64,000 nucleotides of DNA from Candidatus Nitricoxidivorans perseverans (lineage in GTDB: Bacteria; Pseudomonadota; Gammaproteobacteria; Burkholderiales; Rhodocyclaceae), in NCBI GenBank assembly GCA_030246985.1, contig CP107246.1:1738282-1802281 (forward strand), written 5' to 3'. Positions 52,331 through 63,990 of the stretch are shown piece after piece. Made by a program: the position numbers and the translations under genes. The notes under the pieces were generated by a model. It saw nothing but the letters and a program-made list of their open reading frames with translations, was not told the DNA's origin and searched no databases. Position 1 is the stretch's first letter, and each line of letters starts with the position of its first letter.

Positions 52331-53353
52331 TTGAGCTCCGAAAAATCCCCGCGCATTCTCGTCATCCGACGCGACAACATCGGCGACCTGGTCTGCACGA
52401 CGCCCCTGATCGCGGCCCTGCGGCGGCGCCTGCCCAACGGCTGGATCGGCGCCCTGGTCAACAGCTACAACGCGCCGGTGCTGGACGGCAACCCGGATCT
52501 CGACGCCGTGTTCGTCTACACAAAGACCAAGCACCGGGGGCGCGAATCGCTGGCCGGCGTCCTTTGGCGGCGCCTGATGATGATGAAGGCCCTGCGCGGC
52601 ATGCGCTTCGACGACGTGCTGATCGCCACGCCCGTGCCGCAGCCGCGCACCGTCCGGCTGGCCGCCTGCCTCCGGCCGAAGCAGGTCATCGGCTTTGGCG
52701 ACGGGCGCGGCGGCCCAAAGGGTCTCGACATCGCCCTGCCTCCGTCGGCAACGCCGCTTTCCGAAGCCGAGGATGTCTTCCGGCTCGCCACCCTCTATGG
52801 CATCGACGGCCCGCCGCCGCCCTGCCGCGTAGCCGCGCCGGCCGGCGCGGCGAAGCGTCCCGACTTCACCATCGCCCTCCACATCAGCGCCCGCAAGCCC
52901 TCGCAGCGCTGGCCGACGGAACGCTTCGTCGAGCTGATGCGGGAGCTGCATGCGCGCCACGGCGCCCGCCTCTTGCTGCTCTGGTCGCCCGGCGCCACCG
53001 ACAACCGCCTGCACCCCGGCGACGACGACAAGGCGCGCGCCATCGTCGAGGCGGTCGAATCCCTCGAGCCCGGCTTCCCGCTCAACGCCGTACCCACCGG
53101 AACCCTGCCGCAATTGATCGGCGTCCTGGCGGGCTGCCACGCCATGATCTGCGCCGACGGCGGAGCCATGCACCTCGCCGCGGGCCTGGGACTGCCCATC
53201 GTCTGCCTGTTCGGCAACTCCGACGCGACGCGCTGGCGTCCCTGGGGCGTGCCTTACCGGCTGCTGCGGAAGCCGTCGCTCGACGTGTCGGACATCTCCG
53301 CGGAAGAAGTGGCCGCGGCCTTCGAGGAACTACACAAGGAATGGGAATGCTGA
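52331..53353 (+). CDS. Glycosyltransferase family 9 (heptosyltransferase-like)
   Basis: 340 residues from a TTG start at 52331. 'ILVIRRDNIGDLVCTTPLIAALRRR' is the family N-terminal motif; 'ALHISARKPSQRWPTERFVELMREL' and 'MICADGGAMHLAAGLGLPIVCLFGNSD' mark the ADP-heptose-binding half. It should add a heptose (or similar sugar) to the LPS inner core. No waa genes lie around it. The frame is open upstream through apaH antisense, and no ATG is available nearby, so TTG is the best start. Confidence 0.9.
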   Translation: MSSEKSPRILVIRRDNIGDLVCTTPLIAALRRRLPNGWIGALVNSYNAPVLDGNPDLDAVFVYTKTKHRGRESLAGVLWRRLMMMKALRGMRFDDVLIATPVPQPRTVRLAACLRPKQVIGFGDGRGGPKGLDIALPPSATPLSEAEDVFRLATLYGIDGPPPPCRVAAPAGAAKRPDFTIALHISARKPSQRWPTERFVELMRELHARHGARLLLLWSPGATDNRLHPGDDDKARAIVEAVESLEPGFPLNAVPTGTLPQLIGVLAGCHAMICADGGAMHLAAGLGLPIVCLFGNSDATRWRPWGVPYRLLRKPSLDVSDISAEEVAAAFEELHKEWEC

Positions 53354-53889
53354 GAATCTTCATCGGCGGCCTCTCGACGCTGCCGCCCGACGGCACGCCG
53401 ACGGGCATCTTCAAACGCGAGCGCATGGAACCCGTCCGGCTCGGTTCGGAAGGACTCGAAGGCGATGCGCAGGCCGACCGGCGCGTGCATGGCGGCCCCG
53501 AGAAGGCACTGCACCAGTACCCGGTCGCGCACTATGCGCGGCTCGCCGCGGCCTTTCCCGAAGCCGCGCCGCTGCTCGTGCCCGGCGGCATGGGCGAGAA
53601 CCTTTCCGTGCCCGGCTGGGACGAGTCGAACGTCTGCATCGGCGACATTTTCCGCTTCGGCGGGGCGCGCATCCAGGTTTCCATGCCGCGCAAGCCTTGC
53701 TGGAAGATCGACCGGCGCTTCGGCGCCGAAGGCATGGCAATGAAAGACTTCATCGCCGAAGAAGGACTCACCGGCTGGTACTTCCGCGTCCTGGAAGAAG
53801 GCATGGTCGCGCCGGGCTGCGTCTTCGAGCTGCTGGAGCGCCCGTCGCCCGGGATAACCGCCCTTTCATCGTTCCGGGCGCGACGCTGA
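53347..53889 (+). CDS. MOSC-domain protein (YiiM-like)
   Basis: 180 residues from ATG 53347, which overlaps the preceding stop region; AAGGA lies six bases before it. MOSC features: 'GDAQADRRVHGGPEKALHQYPVAHY', 'PGGMGENLSV', 'CIGDIFRFGGARIQVSMPRKPCWKIDRRFG' with the conserved Cys, and 'GLTGWYFRVLEEG'. YiiM-type MOSC proteins use molybdenum cofactor to reduce N-hydroxylated compounds such as 6-hydroxylaminopurine. Convergent to dps with eight bases between stops. Confidence 0.9.
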   Translation: MLRIFIGGLSTLPPDGTPTGIFKRERMEPVRLGSEGLEGDAQADRRVHGGPEKALHQYPVAHYARLAAAFPEAAPLLVPGGMGENLSVPGWDESNVCIGDIFRFGGARIQVSMPRKPCWKIDRRFGAEGMAMKDFIAEEGLTGWYFRVLEEGMVAPGCVFELLERPSPGITALSSFRARR

Positions 53890-53897
53890 GCCCAGCC

Positions 53898-54386
53898 TCA
53901 CTCTTCCAGCAGGCTGCGCAGCATCCAGGCGGTCTTCTCGTGAATTTCGAGCCGCTGGGTCAGCAGATCCATCGTCGGCTGGTCGTTGGCCTTGTCCACC
54001 GCCGGGAAGACGCTGCGCGCGGTGCGCGCCGTGGCCTCCTGCGCCGCCACCAGATGGCGGACCATGTCGGTGGCCTTCGGCACGCCTTCCACTTCCTTGA
54101 TGGAAGCGAGCTTGGCGAATTCCCGGTAAGTGCCGGGCGCATCCACGCCCAGGGCGCGGATGCGCTCGGCGATCAGGTCCAGCGCGTTCCACTGCTCGGT
54201 GTACTGGCCCATGAACATCAGGTGCAGGGTGTTGAACATGGGACCCCTCACGTTCCAGTGGAAGTTGTGGGTCATCAGGTAGAGCGTGTAGCTGTCGGCC
54301 AGCAGGCGCGAGAGGCCTTCGGCGATCTTCGCGCGGTCCTTCTCGTCGATGCCGATGTCGATGGCGGGAGCTTTTTTCGCTTTCAT
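53898..54386 (-). CDS. dps: Dps-family DNA-protecting ferritin
   Basis: 162 residues from ATG 54386. Ferroxidase motif '[53 protein letters not shown]' with the His, Asp and Glu iron ligands, and a Lys-rich N-terminal tail (MKAKKAP) that can bind DNA. It stores iron and uses H2O2 as oxidant, so it limits Fenton damage. GGAGAA precedes the ATG. An OxyR-like site lies about 107 bases upstream and oxyR itself is 1 kb away. Confidence 0.96.
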   Translation of the reverse strand: MKAKKAPAIDIGIDEKDRAKIAEGLSRLLADSYTLYLMTHNFHWNVRGPMFNTLHLMFMGQYTEQWNALDLIAERIRALGVDAPGTYREFAKLASIKEVEGVPKATDMVRHLVAAQEATARTARSVFPAVDKANDQPTMDLLTQRLEIHEKTAWMLRSLLEE

Positions 54387-54492
54387 GGTTTTCTCCTGTG
54401 AAGATCGTGCAACGGTCGCGGCGGAACGCCTCGATGACCGCAGGATATCCACTCGGCGAGCCGGCGTGAAATTGTTTTTGGCTGCCAGGGCA

Positions 54493-54507
54493 ATAGCGGA
54501 TGGCTAT
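54493..54507. promoter_or_regulatory. OxyR-like site upstream of dps
   Basis: ATAG-CGGATGG-CTAT fits the OxyR half-operator ATAG-N7-CTAT exactly. The second half-operator expected seven bases away is not clear. It lies about 107 bases before the dps ATG and overlaps the stop codon of the small gene upstream. Its position suits activation of dps by peroxide-oxidised OxyR. Confidence 0.6.
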
Positions 54508-54845
54508 CGCGGCAGGCCCGGCTGGCAAGAGCACGTTCGGGGGAGCGCCTTGCCCCCGGCCCGCCCTCCCGTCTCGCAGGAAAACTCGCCGGAGAGCGGA
54601 AGGAAGACGACGACGGTGCCGAACCCGAAGACAAAGCCGCCCAGCAGTTCGGCCGCCTTGCCGGCGTCCCCGGATGGCAGATCGATCAGGCACATGATCT
54701 GATCCGGGCGGTCCGGATGGCAATGCAGGGATATCCTGCCCTGAAAACCGTGCCGGCTCATTTCGGCCGACAGGAGCGCGCAGGCTTGTTCCGGACTGCG
54801 CGGCAGTGATTCCGGGGTCATTGCAGTTCGCATCGCGTCACCCAT
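54504..54845 (-). CDS. Hypothetical protein upstream of dps
   Basis: 113 residues at most; internal ATG codons at 54833 and 54821 are equally possible starts. The central part 'SAEMSRHGFQGRISLHCHPDRPDQIMCLIDLPSGDAGKAAELLGGFVFGFGTVVVFLPLS' reads like a small soluble domain with a hydrophobic strand-turn-helix end, and the tail has two Cys (RTCSCQPG). No family recognised. It lies between dps and the divergent HTH regulator and may be a real short gene: codon bias is like its neighbours and its frame is uninterrupted. Confidence 0.45.
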   Translation of the reverse strand: MGDAMRTAMTPESLPRSPEQACALLSAEMSRHGFQGRISLHCHPDRPDQIMCLIDLPSGDAGKAAELLGGFVFGFGTVVVFLPLSGEFSCETGGRAGGKALPRTCSCQPGLPR

Positions 54846-54934
54846 CGCTCAATGGCGTATGACGCAATACTACAGCAGGAAATTTGCGCCGTGCGCTTTG
54901 CGCAGCCCACCAATTGCACCGGACAATCCGAGGC

Positions 54935-55327
54935 ATGAACATCGGTGAATCGATCCGGAAAGCCCGTCTGGAACAAAGAGTTACCCTTGAAAAGATCGCG
55001 CTGGCGGCGGGCACCGACGCCGCCAACCTGTCGCGCATCGAGCGCGGAAAGCAGGGGTTCAGCCCGGAGATGATCGAAAGGATCGCGCAAGCGCTGAAGT
55101 TGCCGGTATCGGCCCTCTACTCGTACGCCGAGCAGCAGACGGCGACCTATCGCGTGGAGCCGGCCGGCCGGCAAGCCGGCGATGATTCCGTCGAACTCCC
55201 TCTCCGGGAGTTTTGCCGCCTGAACCCGGAAAACCGCATCCTGGCGCTCGAATTCATCAGGATGCTGCTCGGATTGCAGAAAGGAAGGGCGAGCGGAGGC
55301 CGGGACCCCCCCATGCCCGGCGACTGA
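54935..55327 (+). CDS. XRE-family HTH transcriptional regulator
   Basis: 130 residues from ATG 54935. N-terminal helix-turn-helix 'NIGESIRKARLEQRVTLEKIALAAGTDAANLSRIERGKQGFSPEMIERIAQALKLPVSALYSYAE' (residues 2-66) is a classical HTH_3. The C-terminal half ('LREFCRLNPENRILALEFIRMLLGLQ') is helical and may dimerise; there is no peptidase S24 or cupin domain. It stands alone between two divergent or convergent genes, without a recombinase or phage gene nearby, so it is not obviously a prophage repressor. Confidence 0.88.
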   Translation: MNIGESIRKARLEQRVTLEKIALAAGTDAANLSRIERGKQGFSPEMIERIAQALKLPVSALYSYAEQQTATYRVEPAGRQAGDDSVELPLREFCRLNPENRILALEFIRMLLGLQKGRASGGRDPPMPGD

Positions 55328-55345
55328 GGGCGTAGCGCCAATGCG

Positions 55346-56260
55346 CTATCGGGCGGGTACGGGTCGTGTTCCCGGCAGCCGGCAGTCGAGCAGCGCGCGG
55401 CGCACCACGTCGATGGCCTGGTGCCTCGGGAAGCTCGCGCGCCACGCCAGGCCGACACGGCGCGAGGGCGAGGGCTCGACGAAGGGCCGCACGCGCAGCA
55501 GGGGATCATTCTTCGGCAGGACGTCGACGGCGGAGGACGGCATGACGGTGATGCTCACGCCCGAGGCCACCATGAGACGGATGGTCTCCAGCGAGCTGCC
55601 TTCCAGCACCTGCGGCCCGCCCCGTCCCGCCTGGGCGCAAAGGTCTAGCACCTGGTCGCGGAAGCAGTTGCCGCGTCCGAGCATGAGCAGCGGCTCCTCC
55701 AGCAGCTCCGCCGGCTCTACCGATTTTTTGCGGCACCACGGATGGCCGGCCGGCACCAGGACGCGGAAGGCCTCGTCGTAAACGGGCTGCGCGACGAGCC
55801 CGGGCTCCGCCACCGGCGGCGCGAGGATGGCCACGTCCAGCTCGCCGGCCTTGAGTTTTTCCATCAGGCGATGGGTGAAGCCCTCCTCGATGATGAGCGG
55901 CATCTTCGGCGCACGCTCGCGCAGCAGGGGCACGAGCTTCGGCAGCAGGTAGGGACCGATGGTGTAAATGGCGCCGATGCGCAGCGGCCCGGCCAGCGGA
56001 TCGCCCGCGGTGTCTGCCAGCTCGCGGATGCGCGCCGCCTCGGCCATGACGCGCTCCGCCTGCAGGACGATGGGCTCGCCGGCCGGCGTCACGCGCACCT
56101 CGTTCTGGCCGCGCTCGAACAGGATCACGCCCAGCTCGTCCTCGAGCTTCTTCACCGCCACCGAGAGCGTCGGCTGCGAGACGAAGCACTTCTCGGCGGC
56201 GCGCCCGAAATGGCGCTCGCGTGCCAGGGCGACGATGTAGCGCAGCTCGGTGAGGGTCAT
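55346..56260 (-). CDS. oxyR: Peroxide-sensing LysR-type regulator OxyR
   Basis: 304 residues from ATG 56260. LysR helix-turn-helix 'TELRYIVALARERHFGRAAEKCFVSQPTLSVAVKKLEDELGVILFER'. The redox pair is present: 'MLGRGNCFRDQVLDLCAQAG' with the Cys-X8-Cys spacing of E. coli Cys199-Cys208. It senses H2O2 by disulfide formation and activates genes such as dps, katG and ahpC. The start is 12 bases from the divergent kinase-like gene, so both must share promoter DNA. Confidence 0.94.
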   Translation of the reverse strand: MTLTELRYIVALARERHFGRAAEKCFVSQPTLSVAVKKLEDELGVILFERGQNEVRVTPAGEPIVLQAERVMAEAARIRELADTAGDPLAGPLRIGAIYTIGPYLLPKLVPLLRERAPKMPLIIEEGFTHRLMEKLKAGELDVAILAPPVAEPGLVAQPVYDEAFRVLVPAGHPWCRKKSVEPAELLEEPLLMLGRGNCFRDQVLDLCAQAGRGGPQVLEGSSLETIRLMVASGVSITVMPSSAVDVLPKNDPLLRVRPFVEPSPSRRVGLAWRASFPRHQAIDVVRRALLDCRLPGTRPVPAR

Positions 56261-56272
56261 AATGGAACCATT

Positions 56273-57673
56273 ATGCCCGATCCCCTTTCCCCCTTCCTCC
56301 GCATGCCGTATGACGATATCGTTGAAACCCATATCTCATGGGTGGTCCTGGCCGGCGATTTCGCGTGGAAGTTCAAGAAGCCCGTCACGCTCCCCTTCCT
56401 CGACTACGGCACGGTCGAGAAGCGCCGCGCCTGCTGCGAGGCCGAGGTCCGGCTGAACCGCCGCTACGCACCCGGCCTCTACATCGGCGTCGAGAACTTC
56501 GACGGCGAACCGGCGGTGAAGATGCGGCGCTTCCCCGATGCCATGCGGCTCGACCGCGTCTGCGCGCGCAACGAGCTGACGCCGGCGCATCTCTCCGGAC
56601 TCGCGCGCACCCTCGTCGACTTCCACGAGGCCGCCGCCGTCGCGCCGCCGGGATCGCGATTCGGCGAACCGGCGCAGGTGCTCGCGCCGGCCCTGGAAAA
56701 CTTCGAAGAGCTGGAACGCCTGCTGCCCTCGATGCGCGAGCGCCTGCTTCGCCTTGGCAATTGGACGCGTACGGAAGCCGAAAGGCTGCGCGAGACCTTT
56801 GCCGCGCGCCGCGCCGCCGGCCGCGTCCGCGAGTGCCACGGCGACCTGCACCTGGGCAACCTGGTGCTGCTGGACGGGAAGGTCACGCCGTTCGACTGCA
56901 TCGAGTTCAACGAGGACTTCCGCTGGATCGATGTCGCCAGCGAGGTCGCCTTCGCCTGGCTCGACCTGCTGGACCACGGCCGGCCGGGGCTGGCCTGCTG
57001 GCTGCTCAACGAGTGGCTGGCCGGGTCGGGCGATTTCGGCGCGCTCTCCGTGCTGCGCTTCTACGCCGCCTATCGCGCCCTGGTGCGCGCCAAGGTGGCG
57101 GCGATCCAGGGAAGGAAAGACGAGGCCGCCGAATACCTCTCGATGGCGGAACGGATCGCCGTCCCGCCGGCGCTGACTTTGACCATCACGCATGGCCTGT
57201 CGGGCTGCGGCAAAACCACGGCGTCCACCGCCCGCCTGCTGGCCGATCCGGAGGGCGCGATCGTCCGCCTGCGCTCCGACGTGGAGAGAAAGCGCCTCTT
57301 CGGCCTGCCGCCGGACGCCGACAGCCGATCGGAAATCGAAGGCGGCATCTACGCGCCCGGCGCGACGGAACGCACCTACGCAAGGCTGCTGGAACTCTCG
57401 GAGGCGGCGCTCTCGGCGGGCTGGCCGGTCATCGCGGACGCCGCCTTCCTCAGGCGCGCGGAACGCGACGACTTCCGGCGGCTCGCGGCGCGGCTCGCCG
57501 TGCCGTTCGCCATCCTCGCGCCCTCTGCGCCGGTGGAGGAACTGCGCCGCCGCATCCTCGCCCGCCAGGGCACGGGGGACGCCTCGGAGGCGACGCTCGC
57601 CGTCCTGGAAAAGCAGTTCGGCTGGATCGAGCCGCTGGCCGAAGAGGAGCGGCCCTATCGCCTGGCCGCCTGA
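56273..57673 (+). CDS. Bifunctional aminoglycoside-phosphotransferase-like / AAA kinase protein
   Basis: 466 residues from ATG 56273. N-terminal phosphotransferase half: 'WVVLAGDFAWKFKKPVTLPFLDY', catalytic loop 'RECHGDLHLGNLVLLDGKVTPFDCIEFN' (HGDxHxxN) and 'WIDVASEVAFAWLDLLD'. C-terminal P-loop kinase half: 'THGLSGCGKTTASTARLLADP' (Walker A about 302-310) and 'WPVIADAAFLRRAERDDFRRLA'. This fused family is widespread; the substrate is unknown, and drug resistance should not be assumed. Its last 19 bases overlap the convergent HPP gene. Confidence 0.9.
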   Translation: MPDPLSPFLRMPYDDIVETHISWVVLAGDFAWKFKKPVTLPFLDYGTVEKRRACCEAEVRLNRRYAPGLYIGVENFDGEPAVKMRRFPDAMRLDRVCARNELTPAHLSGLARTLVDFHEAAAVAPPGSRFGEPAQVLAPALENFEELERLLPSMRERLLRLGNWTRTEAERLRETFAARRAAGRVRECHGDLHLGNLVLLDGKVTPFDCIEFNEDFRWIDVASEVAFAWLDLLDHGRPGLACWLLNEWLAGSGDFGALSVLRFYAAYRALVRAKVAAIQGRKDEAAEYLSMAERIAVPPALTLTITHGLSGCGKTTASTARLLADPEGAIVRLRSDVERKRLFGLPPDADSRSEIEGGIYAPGATERTYARLLELSEAALSAGWPVIADAAFLRRAERDDFRRLAARLAVPFAILAPSAPVEELRRRILARQGTGDASEATLAVLEKQFGWIEPLAEEERPYRLAA

Positions 57674-58347
57674 CGCTCGCGTGCCTCGTGCTCGGCAATG
57701 ACGAGGATTTCGTCGAGCTCTTCGCCGCTCACGTCGATGACGCGCCCGTAATGTTCGAGCGCCCGCTCCAAATCCTCGTGGCACAACCCGAGCCGCATCA
57801 AGGGCTTGAGGTTCGGGGCTTGAAGCCGGCGCGGGTAATGGCGCCCCGGTATCAGATTGTTCGCCACCAGGGCGACCATCACCAGCAGCAGGGCGTTGGT
57901 CAGCACCGGCGAGAGCACGTACTGGAACCCCAGCGTCCGCACCGCATCCCCGCCGACCACGGCGAACAGGGCCACCGCACCGCCGGGCGGGTGCATGCAG
58001 CGCAGCGCCAACATGCCCAGGGTGCACAACCCCACCGCAAGCGCTGCCGCAAGGGGCAGTTGCGGCACGAGCCGGGCCGCCGTCACCCCGATCAAGGCGC
58101 TGACCGCATACCCCATCACCACCGACCACGGCTGCGCCAGCGGGCTGGCGGGTAGCGCGAACACCATCACCGCCGAGGCGCCGAGAGCGGCGGCGACGAA
58201 GAGCGGCGTGTGCAGCAATGCCGTCGACATGAACGTCACCGCCAACACCGCAGCCGCTGCGGTCAGCGCGGAACGCCACTGTTCCGCAAGAGGCACGCCG
58301 GCCGGCTCCGGCAGGAAGCGTTTCAGGAATTCACGCCATCCTTTCAT
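57655..58347 (-). CDS. HPP-family membrane protein
   Basis: 230 residues. Four helices (about 25-170) with 'FVAAALGASAVMVFALPASPLAQPWSVVMGYAVSALIGV' and the name-giving motif 'RCMHPPGGAVAL' (about residue 116). The C-terminal 55 residues are cytoplasmic and charged ('HEDLERALEHYGRVIDVSGEELDEILVIAEHEARER'). HPP proteins of cyanobacteria transport nitrite; the role in proteobacteria is less clear. GGAGG stands before the ATG, directly after the gyrB terminator. Confidence 0.88.
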   Translation of the reverse strand: MKGWREFLKRFLPEPAGVPLAEQWRSALTAAAAVLAVTFMSTALLHTPLFVAAALGASAVMVFALPASPLAQPWSVVMGYAVSALIGVTAARLVPQLPLAAALAVGLCTLGMLALRCMHPPGGAVALFAVVGGDAVRTLGFQYVLSPVLTNALLLVMVALVANNLIPGRHYPRRLQAPNLKPLMRLGLCHEDLERALEHYGRVIDVSGEELDEILVIAEHEARERQAARR

Positions 58348-58365
58348 GGTTTTTCGACCTCCAAA

Positions 58366-58392
58366 CGAAGAACCCCGGCAAGCCGGGGTTCG
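58366..58392 (-). terminator. Rho-independent terminator of gyrB
   Basis: Stem AACCCCGGC / GCCGGGGTT with a 2-base centre, followed on the minus strand by TCTTCGTTT. It lies 23-49 bases beyond the gyrB stop. A strong GC stem and T-rich tail make it a convincing terminator for the dnaA-dnaN-gyrB transcript. Confidence 0.85.
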
Positions 58393-58414
58393 TGTTCGCA
58401 GCGCCGTGCGAGAG

Positions 58415-62018
<3,604 letters not shown>

Positions 62019-62229
62019 TTCTTATATCTCCCTGAGATTAATGATGATGAGTGGCACTGGATGTGGATAATATAATAAAAATTATTATTTTCAATGCATT
62101 GTAATACAGATAACTCTATGCGGAGTCCTTGGTATGACTTGTGTGCAATTGTGGATGAAATCGGTGATCGGAAGGATTTTTGGAGTTATTCACAAATGAT
62201 CCAGAAGATTTGCCGAGGTTGTTCAATGG
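62019..62229. other. Replication origin region (oriC) between dnaA and dnaN
   Basis: 211 bases without a gene. DnaA boxes: TGTGGATAA (62062-62070, reverse of TTATCCACA), TGTGGATGA (62150-62158, one mismatch) and TTATTCACA (62186-62194). Beside the first box lies a strongly AT-rich stretch (about 62067-62107, with AATATAATAAAAATTATTA) that suits a duplex-unwinding element. Together with the flanking dnaA and dnaN genes this is very probably the chromosomal origin. Confidence 0.85.
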
Positions 62230-63615
62230 TCAACCCTTGATGGTTTGCAACAGCACATGTAGATCATTGTTGAGCTGACCGTCCTTGGTACGGAGGTCGA
62301 TGATGGTGCGGCAGGCATGCAGAACGGTCGTGTGGTCACGGCCGCCGAACGCGTCGCCGATCTCCGGGAGGCTGTGGGGTGTCAGTTCTCTCGCCAGCCA
62401 CATGGCGATTTGGCGAGGCCGTGCAATCGCGCGGGTTCGCTTCTGCGAATACATCTCCGACACCTTGATCTTGAAGTAGTCGGCAACGTACTTCTGGATC
62501 AGTTCCAGGGTGATCTGCCGGTTGTGGGCGCCGATGACGTCCTTCAGGGCTTCCTTGGCCACTTCCATATTGATGTCGCGGCCATGGAAGCGGGCGTAGG
62601 CGATGACGCGGTTCAGCGCCCCTTCGAGTTCGCGGACATTGGAACGCAGGTTCTTGGCGATCAGGAAGGCGACGTCGTCGCCTAGATGAACCTGGGTCAC
62701 TTCGGCCTTTTTCTTGAGGATGGCGACCCGCATTTCCAGTTCTGGCGGTTCGACCTGCACCGTCAGGCCCCAGTCGAAGCGGGAGATCAGCCTGTTTTCA
62801 AGGCCCTGGATGTCCTTTGGATAGGTGTCGCAGGTGATGACAATCTGTTTCTTGGATTCGATCAATGCATTGAAAGCGAAGAAGAATTCCTCCTGCGTGC
62901 GGTCCTTGCCATTGAGGAACTGGATGTCGTCGATGATCAGCAGGTCCAGGGAGCAGTAGTAGCGCTTGAAGTTGTCGAAGGCCTTTTGCTGATAGGCTCG
63001 GACCACGTCGGCGATATAGTCGTGGGCATGGACGTAGCGGACGATCCGGTCGGGGTTGTTGCGCCAGACCTCGTTGCCCAGTGCGTGAACCAAGTGGGTC
63101 TTGCCCAGGCCGACACCGCCGTAGACGAACAGCGGATTGTAGGAAGTGCCGGGGTTCAGGGCCACCTGCTGGGCGGCGGCGCGTGCCAGGTCGTTGGAAC
63201 GTCCGGTGACCAGGGTATCGAAAGAGAATTCAGGATTGAGGCGGGCCTTTTCATAGGCCGGGTTTGTCGTGCGGGAAACCGGGAGGGACGTCTGCGGAAT
63301 TTCGGCAAGCATGTCCTCAACTGGCAGCCCGTCTTCGATTTCCCCGGAAGTCTTGTCGATCGCGACCGCTGATTCATCCAGCGCGAGGCTGATGATCACC
63401 GGGCTGGAGAAGAATTGGCGGGAGAGGTTTTCAATTTTTCCAAGATAGCGCTCGCGCACCCATTGCAGGACAAAGCGGTTGGGCGCAAGCAGGCGCAAGT
63501 GATCCGGGGCACCCGTTTCGTTTTCCAGACGCAGGGATCTGATCCAGGTATTGAATTGCTGGACGGGCAGCTCCTGCTGGAAACTAGAGAGGCAGGCGGA
63601 CCAGAATTCGCTCAT
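62230..63615 (-). CDS. dnaA: Chromosomal replication initiator DnaA
   Basis: 461 residues from ATG 63615. Domain I 'FWSACLSSFQQELPVQQFNTWIRSL', AAA+ domain with Walker A 'VYGGVGLGKTHLVHALGN' (about 175), 'LDLLIIDDIQFLNGKDRTQEEFFFAFNAL' (Walker B) and 'LISRFDWGLTVQVEPPELEMRVAIL', and DNA-binding domain IV 'ARPRQIAMWLARELTPHSLPEIGDAFGGRDHTTVLHACRTI'. It opens oriC. A perfect DnaA box lies 150 bases upstream of its start. Confidence 0.98.
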   Translation of the reverse strand: MSEFWSACLSSFQQELPVQQFNTWIRSLRLENETGAPDHLRLLAPNRFVLQWVRERYLGKIENLSRQFFSSPVIISLALDESAVAIDKTSGEIEDGLPVEDMLAEIPQTSLPVSRTTNPAYEKARLNPEFSFDTLVTGRSNDLARAAAQQVALNPGTSYNPLFVYGGVGLGKTHLVHALGNEVWRNNPDRIVRYVHAHDYIADVVRAYQQKAFDNFKRYYCSLDLLIIDDIQFLNGKDRTQEEFFFAFNALIESKKQIVITCDTYPKDIQGLENRLISRFDWGLTVQVEPPELEMRVAILKKKAEVTQVHLGDDVAFLIAKNLRSNVRELEGALNRVIAYARFHGRDINMEVAKEALKDVIGAHNRQITLELIQKYVADYFKIKVSEMYSQKRTRAIARPRQIAMWLARELTPHSLPEIGDAFGGRDHTTVLHACRTIIDLRTKDGQLNNDLHVLLQTIKG

Positions 63616-63767
63616 GGCGGGATCATCGCATGGCTGGGCGACATCGCCGATATGATGACATTGCATTGATATTTAACGGAATTTGTTGTGCTTGACCGAC
63701 CATTGGAATGGACGGTTGCGATGCGAGTGGGGAGTCTTCTTGCGCATTCTAGCGAGTTCCGACAAGG

Positions 63768-63776
63768 TTATCCACA
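63768..63776 (+). promoter_or_regulatory. DnaA box in the dnaA-rpmH intergenic region
   Basis: Exact consensus TTATCCACA. It lies between the divergent dnaA and rpmH starts, the usual place for dnaA autoregulation. The rest of the 240-base gap contains the rpmH promoter and no convincing gene. Confidence 0.8.
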
Positions 63777-63797
63777 AGCTGGGATGAGAAAATAGAG

Positions 63798-63826
63798 TTG
63801 ACAAAAGCGGCGTCGGGCGATGTAAT
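63798..63826 (+). promoter_or_regulatory. Sigma-70 promoter of rpmH
   Basis: -35 TTGACA (exact), 17-base spacer, -10 TGTAAT (63821-63826). It is 30 bases before the rpmH ATG. It is one of the clearest standard promoters in the window. Confidence 0.85.
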
Positions 63827-63855
63827 CGCGCGTTTCTCTCAAGAGTGAGCGCGCC

Positions 63856-63990
63856 ATGAAACGGACTTATCAACCTTCCGTCGTACGTCGTAAGCGTACC
63901 CACGGTTTCCTTGTGCGCATGCGCACCCGCGGCGGCCGCGCCGTCATCCGTGCTCGCCGCGCCAAGGGCCGTCATCGCCTGGGTGTCTGA
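63856..63990 (+). CDS. rpmH: 50S ribosomal protein L34
   Basis: 44 residues: [20 protein letters not shown], then Arg/Lys-rich to the end 'RHRLGV'. The sequence is invariant enough to be certain despite its length. It is the usual first gene of the rpmH-rnpA-yidD-yidC block, running away from dnaA. Confidence 0.97.
   Translation: MKRTYQPSVVRRKRTHGFLVRMRTRGGRAVIRARRAKGRHRLGV

Noticed and set aside
56273-57673. Aminoglycoside resistance gene
   Set aside because: The phosphotransferase half is fused to a P-loop kinase in a widespread chromosomal family of unknown substrate, and there is no mobile-element context.
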